DNA from: Roseateles oligotrophus
Lineage (GTDB): Bacteria > Pseudomonadota > Gammaproteobacteria > Burkholderiales > Burkholderiaceae_C
DNA: 64,000 nucleotides
Assembly: GCF_014204525.1 (NCBI RefSeq)
Contig: NZ_JACHLP010000013.1
Span: 32,693 to 96,692 of the forward strand
Direction of reading: 5' to 3'
The translations under genes were made by a program, and so were the position numbers. Positions within the stretch are counted from its first letter, which is position 1. Each line of letters starts with the position of its first letter. The notes below the pieces were generated by a model. It did not search any database, had not been told where the DNA came from, and saw only the letters and a list, made by a program, of their open reading frames with translations. Shown here piece by piece: positions 56,567-64,000 of this stretch.

Positions 56567-57553
56567 TCAAGCCAAGGCCTGCACCGCCTGCCGCAGCCGC
56601 TTTGCGAAGGCTGCGCGCAGCTCGGCCGGGCCTAACACCTCGACCTGACCCGCGTGCCGCAGCAAGTCCATCAGCAACTCGGTGGCATCCACATAGGGCA
56701 CGCGCAGGCGCCAGCGCCCATCGGCCAGCCACTCGCTTTGCTGAGCCGGGTGCCATTCCTCCCGCGCCACCCATTGCGCCGCCTCGGCGCTGAAGATCAG
56801 CTGTGCCTCACGCGTTTTAGCGCCGGCGAAGATGCCATAGCCCTGATCCAGTTCCGCCTCCAGCTGCTTGATCGCCACCGCACGGGCGCGCTCGGGCAAA
56901 AGCTCGGCCGCCTCCATCGCATCCAGGGCAAAGCGGCGGAAGCCCTCGCTCTGATGGCACCAGGCGTCCAGATACCAGGTATTGCGGTAGTGCACCAGGC
57001 GCTGTGGTGAAACCAGGCGTTCCTTCAAAGCACTGCCGGCCCCACGGCTGCGGTAGTGCAGGCGCAGGCGCTGGCGCTTCACCACGGCACTGCCCACGGT
57101 CTCGAAAAACTCCGAGGGCACGCGCCGCTTGGCCGTGCTGATCAGCTTGACCCGCTGCGTCAAGGCCTTGGCCTCCGCCTCATCGGCGCCCAGCATGCCG
57201 CTGAGCTTGTCGAACATGGGCTGCAGATGGCGGCTCAGGATGCCATCCTCGTCCAGGCCCGAAAGCATCTGATGCATGGTCAGCAAGGCATGCAGCTCCT
57301 TCTCGCTGAACCACACGCCCGGCAACTCATGCGTGCGCCCGCGGCCCTGCGAATCCGCCGCCTGGACCAAGCGATAACCGTTAGCCTGGGCGTCGTACTC
57401 GATCGGCGCATCCATGCGTTCGCGCAGGTATTGCAGATCGCGCTTGAGCGTGGCGGGCGAGACCTCCAGCGCCTCCAGCAAAGTGGCGAAGCTGACGCAC
57501 TCCCGGTTGCGAATCAAGAGCTCGATCTTGTAGAAACGTTCGGTTCTGTCCAT
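56567..57553 (-). CDS. WYL-domain transcriptional regulator
   Basis: A 328-residue regulator: N-terminal helix-turn-helix of the DeoR/HTH_11 kind (MDRTERFYKIELLIRNRECVSFATLLEALEVSPATLKRDLQYL), then a WYL domain (HYRNTWYLDAWCHQSEGFRRFALDAMEAAEL) and WCX C-terminal extension. WYL proteins bind nucleic acid ligands and control defence or DNA-damage genes in many bacteria. It diverges from the hypothetical gene at 57668. Confidence 0.88.
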   Translation of the reverse strand: MDRTERFYKIELLIRNRECVSFATLLEALEVSPATLKRDLQYLRERMDAPIEYDAQANGYRLVQAADSQGRGRTHELPGVWFSEKELHALLTMHQMLSGLDEDGILSRHLQPMFDKLSGMLGADEAEAKALTQRVKLISTAKRRVPSEFFETVGSAVVKRQRLRLHYRSRGAGSALKERLVSPQRLVHYRNTWYLDAWCHQSEGFRRFALDAMEAAELLPERARAVAIKQLEAELDQGYGIFAGAKTREAQLIFSAEAAQWVAREEWHPAQQSEWLADGRWRLRVPYVDATELLMDLLRHAGQVEVLGPAELRAAFAKRLRQAVQALA

Positions 57554-57667
57554 TTGACCCCCTGTTTTTTGGGCGGCCGCTGGCTCACGCCATGAGCTAG
57601 CGACCGCTGACACTGTGCCACAAGGTCCTCGCTTGGCTTGTGGGGGTCGGCAACACCGGAGCATGAA

Positions 57668-58816
57668 ATGGCACAGATCGCAGCAAGGACAAAGAAGTTC
57701 CCGCAATCGACAGCCCCAGATCAGCAAGCGCTGCTGGGTTTTGACAACCCTGCCCCCAAAGCAGCTGCCAGGCCGGACGAATTGCCGGCCCATCAAAGCC
57801 TGGGCCTGGCCCTGGGCTGGGACTTCGCCCAGCACGGCCTGACGCCGCCGGTCGAGCATCTGTTCAAGCATTCCCCGCTGCAACAGGGCTGGCAGGCCGG
57901 CCGCGCCACCTTCGGCCACCGCAGCCTGCGCAGCCACAGCCATGCCGGCCTGTGGCTGCAGCTGCGCACCCATGCCTGGGCCCGCGGCCGCAGCTTCGAG
58001 GATGTGCAGCTGACACCTAATTTCCTGCAGCAGATCGATGTCAGCCACTGCCCCATCACCCGCCAGGAGCTGAAGCCCAAAGCCGGCCCTCGCCAGCAAC
58101 GCTCGATCGACCGGGTCCGCAACGACGCCGGCTATGCCGCCGGCAATATCGTCACCATGAGCCGCGCCGCCAATACCGCCAAGGCCCAGCATGATTGGGC
58201 CAGCGCGCAAAGCGTGGCAGACAGCGTGGAGCAAGGCCCGATTCAAAACCTGGCCGGCCTGGGCCCGGCGGAATGGCGGCGCATCGCCGTGCTGTGCAGC
58301 TTTGTCACCGAGCTCCCGCATGAGGAAGCGGCACGCATACCGCTGAGCGTGCTGCCACCCAACCGCCTGCGCCTGTTCAACCCCATCCAGGCCTTGCAAG
58401 CCCTGGTGACGCGCCAGCTGGCCAAGCCCGGCTGGAGCCAGCGCCTGGCCCGCATTGAAAGCCTGCTGCCTTCCGAGGGCCTGCGCGCCGACTTCAACCG
58501 CTTCATCATGGCACTGGCTCCGCGCGTGCTGGCCGTCAAAGAGCTGGACCAGGAACAGCAGATCCGCTGGGCGCTGGAAGACGCCTGGCAACAGCCCCTG
58601 CTGATCAAGCGCTGGACGCGCTTTGCCAGCCAGCTGACGGCCGCCCAGGCCGAGGCCTTGGTGGCCCGCGCCGCGGCCAAAGGCCTGAGCACCCTGCATG
58701 TGATGCAGCACAGCACACCCAATGCCCTGGAGGGCTGGGCTTTGGAAAACAAAGGGTTTTGCCCGCGCGGCGCGGAGGCCGCCCATGCCGCGGCAGACTC
58801 AGCCGGGCAGGCCTAG
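57668..58816 (+). CDS. conserved hypothetical with HNH-like SIDR..GY..GN motif
   Basis: A 382-residue protein from ATG 57668 (an upstream ATG at 57638 is possible). The central part has QLTPNFLQQIDVSHCPITRQEL and SIDRVRNDAGYAAGNIVTMSRAAN, the sequence style of HNH-type nucleases that pair a Cys-Pro site with SIDR-x-x-N-x-x-GY-x-x-GN. Only one CP appears, so a complete HNH is doubtful. The rest is helical and uncharacterised. It is divergent from the WYL regulator, which may control it. Confidence 0.6.
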   Translation: MAQIAARTKKFPQSTAPDQQALLGFDNPAPKAAARPDELPAHQSLGLALGWDFAQHGLTPPVEHLFKHSPLQQGWQAGRATFGHRSLRSHSHAGLWLQLRTHAWARGRSFEDVQLTPNFLQQIDVSHCPITRQELKPKAGPRQQRSIDRVRNDAGYAAGNIVTMSRAANTAKAQHDWASAQSVADSVEQGPIQNLAGLGPAEWRRIAVLCSFVTELPHEEAARIPLSVLPPNRLRLFNPIQALQALVTRQLAKPGWSQRLARIESLLPSEGLRADFNRFIMALAPRVLAVKELDQEQQIRWALEDAWQQPLLIKRWTRFASQLTAAQAEALVARAAAKGLSTLHVMQHSTPNALEGWALENKGFCPRGAEAAHAAADSAGQA

Positions 58817-58993
58817 CTGGTGCCGCTCCAACTCACCGCCCTGGTCCTGCAAGGCCACGTGATAGCCCAGGGCGCCAAACCAATGGGCCCATTGCTGCGC
58901 CAGCTTCTTGGTTGGTAGCCATGGGCCCGTGCGGTCGACATGAACGCGCCCACCCCTGCGCTCGTAAAAAACCACTCTCCACATGCCTGTCAA
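58799..58993 (-). CDS. small hypothetical protein
   Basis: A 64-residue protein: MWRVVFYERRGGRVHVDRTG, PTKKLAQQWAHWFGALGYHVALQDQGG. Composition is protein-like and such small WxxxF-type proteins occur in Comamonadaceae. Its 3' end overlaps the previous gene's 3' end by 18 bases. No function known. Confidence 0.45.
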   Translation of the reverse strand: MTGMWRVVFYERRGGRVHVDRTGPWLPTKKLAQQWAHWFGALGYHVALQDQGGELERHQLGLPG

Positions 58994-59069
58994 ATACCCT
59001 CGATCGGCCCACTCAGGCGGGGCTGGCTATTTTTTGAAAATCAAAGCTTACCGTCGGCAGGGTTGCGAC

Positions 59070-59519
59070 TCAGAGTGAGGCCAAAAACTCCTCGCTGCTG
59101 GCAACACGGCAAACACCCACTTTTGCCGGCTTGACCGTGTCGCTGACCAGGCAGTCCACCCGATCCCCGGCCGCGGCCAGCAGGTCTTGCAATGCCGCGG
59201 GCAAGACCTGACCCTGGGTCTGCGCCGGCCTCCTAACACCTTTTGCCTGCGCAACCACGACCTCAGCATAAGGCAGAAAGTCGGCCAGCAACTCATGCTG
59301 CTGCGACTCATCCAAGGCCAGCGCCGGATAGCTCAGGGCCTGGATCAAGGCCTGGGCGCTGCCGGTGCCGATCAGGGGCCGACAAGCACCCGCCTGCCAG
59401 CTCATGCGCAACTGCTTGGCCCGCTCATCGTTGAGCAGCAAGGCATGCAGAAGCACGCCGGTATCAAACACCACGCAGGGCCGGGCCGCATTCTTTTTGT
59501 GCTTGCTCATCCTGCTCAT
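59070..59519 (-). CDS. PIN-domain toxin-like protein
   Basis: A 149-residue PIN-fold protein. First acidic residue Asp in CVVFDTGVLLHALLLND; the conserved Glu of the second motif is not apparent (AQALIQALSYPAL). A D in VDCLVSDTV stands at the third position. Catalysis may thus be weakened. The ATG at 59519 overlaps the upstream gene's TGA (ATGA); a second Met is 3 codons on. Paired with an AbrB-type protein, it is the toxin of a VapBC-like module by inference. Confidence 0.7.
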   Translation of the reverse strand: MSRMSKHKKNAARPCVVFDTGVLLHALLLNDERAKQLRMSWQAGACRPLIGTGSAQALIQALSYPALALDESQQHELLADFLPYAEVVVAQAKGVRRPAQTQGQVLPAALQDLLAAAGDRVDCLVSDTVKPAKVGVCRVASSEEFLASL

Positions 59520-60073
59520 GCCTTGCTGCTGCCGCGCTTACTGGCTTTTGCCTGCACGGAAGGGCGCACGGGGCGGCTCGCTTGTTTGACTTCGGATGCT
59601 GTTTTTTTAAGCGTTTTTTGAGCCAGCACGGCGGTAGCGGCACTCAATGGTTTTGGCGCCGATTTTCTGGCCGGCGTTTTGGCGCGCAGCGGGGTCTCGA
59701 TGGTTTTACCGGCCTTTTTTGCGGGCGACTTCAGCGGTTTTGCTGCGGCCGCCTGACTCAATGGTTTTACCGCCGTTTTTTTGAGCGCGGCCGTTTTTTC
59801 GGCGCTGATTTTTTTGGCCACCGTTTTTGGGCTCGATGTTTTTTCGGCAGCCGTTTTTTTGCCGGCCCAGCTCAGGGCGCTCTCGATGGTTTTGGCGCCG
59901 ATTTCGAGCTCGGCCAATTTGGCGCGCAGAGCGTCGCCACGCTGGATGCGCACCGGGGTGAGGATGATTTGCCCGGCTTTTTCCTGGACTTCAAAGTACT
60001 GCACGGGCCCCAGGGATTGGGTCACGCTTTTCGGGAGGGTCAGTTGATTCTTGACGGTGAGCTTAGCCAGCAC
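59516..60073 (-). CDS. AbrB-type antitoxin-like protein with histone-H1-like tail
   Basis: A 185-residue protein starting at GTG 60073. Residues 1-45 (LAKLTVKNQLTLPKSVTQSLG, EVQEKAGQIILTPVRI) match the SpoVT/AbrB swapped-hairpin DNA-binding domain. Residues 70-185 are a Lys/Ala/Pro/Ser-rich tail (KKTA, AAKPLKSPAKKAG, KTPARKSAPKP) like histone H1 or bacterial HC-type proteins. The tail may bind DNA or RNA nonspecifically. Its stop overlaps the PIN gene. A tail this long is unusual for an antitoxin. Confidence 0.7.
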   Translation of the reverse strand: MLAKLTVKNQLTLPKSVTQSLGPVQYFEVQEKAGQIILTPVRIQRGDALRAKLAELEIGAKTIESALSWAGKKTAAEKTSSPKTVAKKISAEKTAALKKTAVKPLSQAAAAKPLKSPAKKAGKTIETPLRAKTPARKSAPKPLSAATAVLAQKTLKKTASEVKQASRPVRPSVQAKASKRGSSKA

Positions 60074-60088
60074 TTGGAGTTAGATCTG

Positions 60089-60109
60089 AAAGTAAGGGGC
60101 CATTACTTT
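60089..60109. promoter_or_regulatory. inverted repeat upstream of the AbrB-type gene
   Basis: aaagtaa / ttacttt around a 7-base centre, 16 to 36 bases before the GTG start. Such sites are autoregulation operators of toxin-antitoxin modules; binding is inferred. Confidence 0.45.
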
Positions 60110-60204
60110 ACCCCGTCCTTGCTAGACAAAATCCCTTCACGGAGAAACTCTTTTGTCACTGCAACAAGGAAGTAAGGAAGTACGACAACCCTAGAATTCC
60201 CGCC

Positions 60205-61540
60205 ATGTTGAAGACCTCGATTCCCTGCACCATCGCCGCCGTTTGGCTGGCCGGCCTGACGGCGAGCTGCGGCCGAATCACCGGCCAATTCCCTGCCCAT
60301 CGATGCCGCCGCCAGCGCGCCAAAACCAGCGGTCACCAGCAATGTACGCCTGAATGAGCGTGTTTCCGCGCTCTTGCTGGAAGGGCAAAAATCCCTGCTC
60401 CTGTCGGCACTTCCCAGCAACGACAAACGCATGGCCCAGGCCCTGCAAGTCTTGAAGACCCTGCAGGCACGACAAAACCGCGAGACTCAGCGCCTGCTGC
60501 TTGAACTCAGCAGTGCCGCCCACGCAGGCCAGGCCGGCCCGCTGCACGCAGTGCTGGAGACGGCCTTGTCCGTCCCCGAGGAAAGCACCGAGCTCCTGGC
60601 GCTGCGCCCCCTGGTGAATGAGATGCGCCTGCAATTCGGTCTGCAGGCCGATCTCCACGAGCAGTTGCAGACCCTGTTGCAGCGCCTGCGGGCCTTGCGC
60701 GACAAGGGCAATGCCGCCCTGCAAAACCGACAGGCCCAGCATCTGGCCAGCTTGCAGCAACAGATCGATGTGGATGCTTTGCTGAGAAAGGAATTGAGCG
60801 CTGCGGCGGTTCCGCTCGACGAGCATGAGCAGGCCAAACTGGCCCGCGACCATCAATGGCGGGCCCTGGAACTCGCGCCCAAGACCGTCTTGCTGAGCTT
60901 TGATGACGGCCCGCACCCGGTCCACACCCCCAATATCCTCGCCACCCTGGCCGAGCACAAGATCAAGGCGCTGTTTTTCCAACTGGGCCACAACCTGGCC
61001 GAGCCCAAGGAAATCAAGGACGGCAAGGAGATTCAAAGCCCGCTGGGGCGCAACCAAGAACTGGTTCGCCAGATGGCTGAGGCCGGCCACGCCATCGGTA
61101 ACCACAGTTATAGCCACCCGCAAATGCCCAAGCTGAGCCCGGCCAGGATCAAACAGGAAATTGCCAGCACGCAGGACTTGCTGGACCTGGCCGTCCCTCC
61201 CGGGCCGGCACGGACAAATATGTTCCGCGCGCCTTATGGCGCCTTGAACGAGGAGGTTTTAGCAGCCATCGAACAGCAGCATTTGCGCCTGGTGCTGTGG
61301 AACGTCGACTCCCTGGATTGGGCCGATCCATCGGCCGAATCGATTGTGCAAAGAGTCGTGAAGGAATTGGAGCGCGCAGGCCGCGGCATCGTGCTGATGC
61401 ACGATATCCACGCGGTCACTAGCCAGGCCCTGCCCTTGCTGATCCAAGCCTTGAAGGAGCGCGGCTATCGCTTCGCGCATTGGAATGGGCAAGCCTTAGA
61501 GGTGCCAGCGGCCGCGGACGAGGTGAAGAGCCCGGGCTGA
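60205..61540 (+). CDS. polysaccharide deacetylase (NodB-type), frameshift in the signal region
   Basis: The C-terminal part is a complete NodB domain: LLSFDDGPHPVHTPN (Asp pair), NHSYSHPQ (metal His), FRAPYG, WNVDSLDW, IVLMHDIHA. The sequence ahead of it is helical. The frame that holds the domain opens at a TTG (60374) without ribosome-binding site or signal peptide. In frame +1 an ATG at 60205 starts a lipoprotein-like signal (MLKTSIPCTIAAVWLAGLTASC). Switching frame near 60270-60280 (one extra base) would join both. Either a real frameshift or a sequencing slip. Confidence 0.7.
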
Positions 61541-61552
61541 GTTGTTAGCCAA

Positions 61553-61695
61553 CCTCAGCCAGTCCGCGGGTATCGCGCTCAGGCCTTCGGTAGGCACATG
61601 GTCCTTCCGGACCCTGTGTCCGACCTCAGCCAAGCGGCTTGTATCGCCGCTTGGCCTTCGACAGTCACAAGCCCCTTCCGGGGCTTGTGTCCTGT
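61553..61695. repeat. two tandem degenerate ~71-bp structured repeats
   Basis: Unit one (61553-61622) and unit two (61623-61695) both begin acctcagcca and share gtatcg, ggccttcg and the tail tgtcc, differing in stems. Each has a hairpin (ggtcc ttc ggacc in one; aagcccc tt ccggggctt in two), so base changes are compensated. Such units recur between genes of related genomes; function is unknown, the second may terminate. Confidence 0.6.
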
Positions 61696-61696
61696 C

Positions 61697-62215
61697 TCAG
61701 ACCAATGAGCGATGCAGGCGCAGCTCTTCGAGGCGGGTACCGCCGACTTCGGTGGTCTTGGCACTGCCCAGCTCGCGCTTGAAGCCGGCCAGCTCGAAGA
61801 AGCGCAGGGCGCGTTCATTGCGCAGATAGGTCCACAGCGTGACCTTGGTGCAGCCTTCTTCTTGCAGGCCGTCACGGGCGGCATCCCACAGGGCCAGGCC
61901 AACGCCCTTGTCCCAGTGCACGGGGTTCACATACATGGCCCAGATCTCGCCGGTGCTGGAGGGCGTGCCCTTGTCGCGCGAACGGTCAAAGCCGACAAAA
62001 CCCATCAACTCGTTGTCGATATGGGCCACCACCACCTGGGGCTCGCACAGATCGATGGCCTCGCGCCAGAAAGCCTGGCGCTTTTGCACCGACATGGCGT
62101 CCAACACGGCATCGGGCAGCAAGCCCTTGTAGGCGTCTTGCCAAGCCGCGACATGAATTTCGGCAATGCCCTTGGCATCACGCAGTGTGGCGGGGCGAAC
62201 CTGAATACTCGACAT
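61697..62215 (-). CDS. GNAT-family N-acetyltransferase
   Basis: A 172-residue acetyltransferase: IQVRPATLRDAKGIAEIHVAAWQDAYKGLL (GNAT start), EIWAMYVNPVHWDKGVGLALWDAA (acetyl-CoA region, with DKGVG in place of the usual RGxG), ERALRFFELAGFKRE. It could acetylate small molecules or protein N termini; its substrate is unknown. Confidence 0.87.
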   Translation of the reverse strand: MSSIQVRPATLRDAKGIAEIHVAAWQDAYKGLLPDAVLDAMSVQKRQAFWREAIDLCEPQVVVAHIDNELMGFVGFDRSRDKGTPSSTGEIWAMYVNPVHWDKGVGLALWDAARDGLQEEGCTKVTLWTYLRNERALRFFELAGFKRELGSAKTTEVGGTRLEELRLHRSLV

Positions 62216-62441
62216 ACGAAGAAACTCTGGGAAACAAAGCCAAAGCCCGGCACGAGAAATCTCGAGTCGCTCTTGGGAACCGGCCGCGCTGGGCCTGTGG
62301 GCTGGTGGCTAAATGAAACGGAAGGGCAGGATTTTGCGCGCCAAAGCGGCACGGAGCGGCTCTTGACAGCACAATTTTTTAGGCCCTAAAACTACGCTGA
62401 CCTCGGCGAAGCAAGACTGGCGGCGGCGGCTAAACACCAAA

Positions 62442-63095
62442 TCAAGCGGTGCTTTGCACAGGATGGCGGCGGCGCACAAAGTCCTGCACCGCACGCTTCA
62501 TGGCGGCCTTATTGGCCCGCTGCAAATGCATCAACAAGGCGTGGTCCACCGGCAAGCCCCCCAGCTCCGCCGCAAAAATACGCGCCACATCTTGCTGGAT
62601 GCGCAGCAGAAGATGGGCGGTGGTGCTGGCATCGGCCAGGGCCCGGTGAGCGCGGCCCGAGTCCGGCAACCGATGGAATTGGGCCAGCTGACCCAGCTTG
62701 CAGCTGGGCGCCTCGGGGTAGATGCGTCGAGCCAGCAGCACCGTGCAGGCAAACTCATGCGCCGGATCGGGTTCGCAGCCGGCCAAGGCCAGCTCGGCCT
62801 GCCAGAAGCCACGGTCAAATGGCGCGTTATGCGCCACGATGGGGCAGCCCTGGGTGAAGGCCGCCACCTCGCGCATCACCTCGGCAGCCGGCGGAGCCTC
62901 ATCCAGCATTTGATTGCTGATGCCCGTCAGCTGTTCGATGAAGGGGGGTACCCATACCCCCGTCTTCATCAGACTCTGGAAATTACCCACAACGCGTCCA
63001 TCACGCACGAGCACGGCCGCGATCTCGGTCGCACGCCCGCCTCCGCCTGGCGCCAGACCACTGGTTTCAAAGTCGATGACGGCAATCGTCTGCAT
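62442..63095 (-). CDS. DEDD-type 3'-5' exonuclease
   Basis: A 217-residue DnaQ/RNase T-like protein: Exo I VIDFETSGL (Asp, Glu), Exo II VAHNAPFDRGF (Asp), Exo III HRALADASTTAHLLL (His, Asp). ATG 63095 starts at MQTIAVIDFE, with an in-frame Met 8 codons earlier. It resembles stand-alone epsilon-like exonucleases used in DNA repair or RNA trimming. No polymerase domain is fused. Confidence 0.9.
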   Translation of the reverse strand: MQTIAVIDFETSGLAPGGGGRATEIAAVLVRDGRVVGNFQSLMKTGVWVPPFIEQLTGISNQMLDEAPPAAEVMREVAAFTQGCPIVAHNAPFDRGFWQAELALAGCEPDPAHEFACTVLLARRIYPEAPSCKLGQLAQFHRLPDSGRAHRALADASTTAHLLLRIQQDVARIFAAELGGLPVDHALLMHLQRANKAAMKRAVQDFVRRRHPVQSTA

Positions 63096-63135
63096 GCGGC
63101 TCAAGACAGAAGAATTCAAAAAAAAGGCAGGGGAA

Positions 63136-63450
63136 TCAGGGCGCTGGGTACTTGATGGCGTTCAGGGCGAGCTTGCGTTCCACCGCAGCCTCCAGGTCCA
63201 CGCCGCTGTGATCGGCGATCTGCAGCAGGTACAGCATCACATCGGCGATCTCTTCGCCCAGATGCTGGTGTTGCTCGGGTTTGCTGGCGATCTGCTGCGA
63301 TTCCTCGGGCGTCAGCCACTGGAAGATTTCCACCAGCTCGGCCGCCTCAACCACCATGGCCATGGCCAGATTTTTTGGGGTTTGGTAAGGCTGCCAGTCA
63401 CGCTCCGAGGCGAACTGGCGCAGCCGCTTTTGCAGTCCAGCGATGTCCAT
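63136..63450 (-). CDS. MazG-like nucleotide pyrophosphohydrolase
   Basis: A 104-residue alpha-helical protein of the MazG/DCTPP1 type: AMAMVVEAAELVEIFQW (EAAEL, EExxE-like), LGEEIADVMLYLLQIADHSG (EExxD). It hydrolyses abnormal or excess dNTPs such as dCTP. ATG 63450 (MDIAGLQKRL) is the likely start; an earlier Met adds six residues. Confidence 0.88.
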   Translation of the reverse strand: MDIAGLQKRLRQFASERDWQPYQTPKNLAMAMVVEAAELVEIFQWLTPEESQQIASKPEQHQHLGEEIADVMLYLLQIADHSGVDLEAAVERKLALNAIKYPAP

Positions 63451-63489
63451 GGGACGCAAGTGTGGCACGACTTTTTCGGCGTATCCGCA

Positions 63490-63906
63490 GACTGTGCAGC
63501 TTGAAAAAAATCTTGTCCTCTTCTGTATTCATGGTTTTTAAATATTTCAATTTAGTTGTCTTAGTAGAGGGCGCATGTTTCTGTGGATAAGCTACTTTTC
63601 ATATTTAAAAACAAAGACTTAGTCTAGTTATAAGCATGTGTGCGAAGGGCTTGTTTAGCCAGGGTCTAACAGATAACAAGCTTGGCTTCGCCGCCGCGCC
63701 TGTGGATAAGCAGGGGCTTGTACTTTTTTTATCCACAGCTTTTTGCGTTGACAGCGCTGGCACTTGCGTGCCTGCTGGATTGCGGCCCGCAGCATGCGTC
63801 GCCCTGGCGACAAAAATGGTAATTTGGCACGCCGATGCATCAATAACGCGCTCTCTTTACGCAACATCCACGGGCAAACACGCACATCAAGCCCTTGTCC
63901 ACATGA
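63490..63906. promoter_or_regulatory. candidate replication origin (oriC)
   Basis: An AT-rich stretch unlike the rest of the window holds three perfect DnaA boxes: tgtggataa at 63582-63590 and 63701-63709 and ttatccaca at 63729-63737, plus a one-mismatch box ttgtccaca at 63895-63903. The AT-rich block 63500-63640 could be the unwinding element. No gene is convincing here. dnaA would be expected just beyond the window edge; that is inference. Confidence 0.6.
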
Positions 63907-63910
63907 CTAG

Positions 63911-64000
63911 GGTGTGTTGACATTCAAGTCATGCAGACGATGGAGCCGACGAGACTGATGAACGAGGTAAACCGTTCGGCCAGCTTTTCGTAGCGAGTGG
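63911..64000. mobile_element. end of an IS5-family insertion sequence (partial)
   Basis: From 63911 the sequence ggtgtgttgacattcaag looks like an IS terminal repeat, following a ctag (63907-63910) that fits the YTAR target site. The transposase end lies inside. The other end is beyond the window. Confidence 0.6.
63924..64000 (-). CDS. IS5-family transposase, C-terminal end
   Basis: The minus strand reads TRYEKLAERFTSFISLVGSI and ends three residues later at the TGA at 63924-63926, which matches the C-terminal RYEKLA-type end of IS5-family (IS427-like) transposases. Only 25 codons are in the window. Whether the transposase is intact cannot be seen. Confidence 0.65.
   Translation of the reverse strand, partial: TRYEKLAERFTSFISLVGSIVCMT

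Noticed and set aside
63636..63920. A 94-codon frame in the AT-rich right end
   Set aside because: It crosses the DnaA boxes and has no domain or ribosome-binding site.

Overview
The window is GC-rich chromosomal DNA from a betaproteobacterium of the order Burkholderiales. The gene set (putA with a divergent Lrp regulator, fadH, a class 2 argC, prkA-yeaH-spoVR, mnmG-rsmG-parA and parB, a PEP-CTERM protein) and codon use fit the Roseateles/Paucibacter/Rubrivivax group; the genus is inference. No rRNA, tRNA or CRISPR array was found. The piece seems to lie near the replication origin: it has mnmG-rsmG-parA and parB, three near-perfect ParB-binding parS sites, and at the right end an AT-rich stretch with three perfect DnaA boxes that is a candidate oriC.

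Layout. 0-1 kb: start of putA and its divergent Lrp-type regulator. 1.05-6.4 kb: a lower-GC accessory island with nuclease-type genes (Vsr/DUF559-like nuclease, DUF4935 PIN protein with a coupled 31-codon ORF, two orphan proteins, a PUA/EVE-like HNH nuclease with a frameshift), diverging from a central promoter near 4.58 kb; it looks defence-related. 6.8-17 kb: PAP2 phosphatase, polyphosphate kinase 2, DUF885 peptidase, a light/c-di-GMP group (BLUF, HDOD, PAS-GGDEF-EAL) and fadH. 17-31 kb: lipoprotein, hybrid histidine kinase, DNA alkylation repair protein, PEP-CTERM protein, thioredoxin-like protein, GST, MaoC, PspC, and a hydrolase-NatA-NatB operon. 31-33.7 kb: a second histidine kinase and a conserved hypothetical.

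33.9-38.4 kb is the most interesting part: a LuxR-type autoinducer-binding regulator without luxI, a 62-residue precursor peptide with a double-glycine-type leader and two copies of GPKGGW, an HlyD-family adaptor, and an ABC exporter with an intact C39 peptidase domain. Together they look like a quorum-responsive peptide maturation and secretion system. A palindrome lies between peptide and exporter genes, and a three-half-site operator-like sequence lies upstream of the peptide gene.

38.4-46.6 kb: repeat hairpin, DUF2061 and YkgJ proteins, then mnmG, rsmG, parA, two convergent GNAT genes joined by a 279-bp nested inverted-repeat element, argC, an RBBP9-like hydrolase and parB. 47-58 kb: prkA-yeaH-spoVR, a D-lactate dehydrogenase-type flavoprotein, FadL, cobalamin adenosyltransferase, DUF3597 and a WYL regulator. 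58-64 kb: small hypotheticals, a toxin-antitoxin-like pair whose AbrB-type partner carries a histone-H1-like tail, a frameshifted polysaccharide deacetylase, GNAT, DnaQ-type exonuclease, MazG-like pyrophosphohydrolase, the candidate oriC, and the end of an IS5-family insertion sequence running off the edge.
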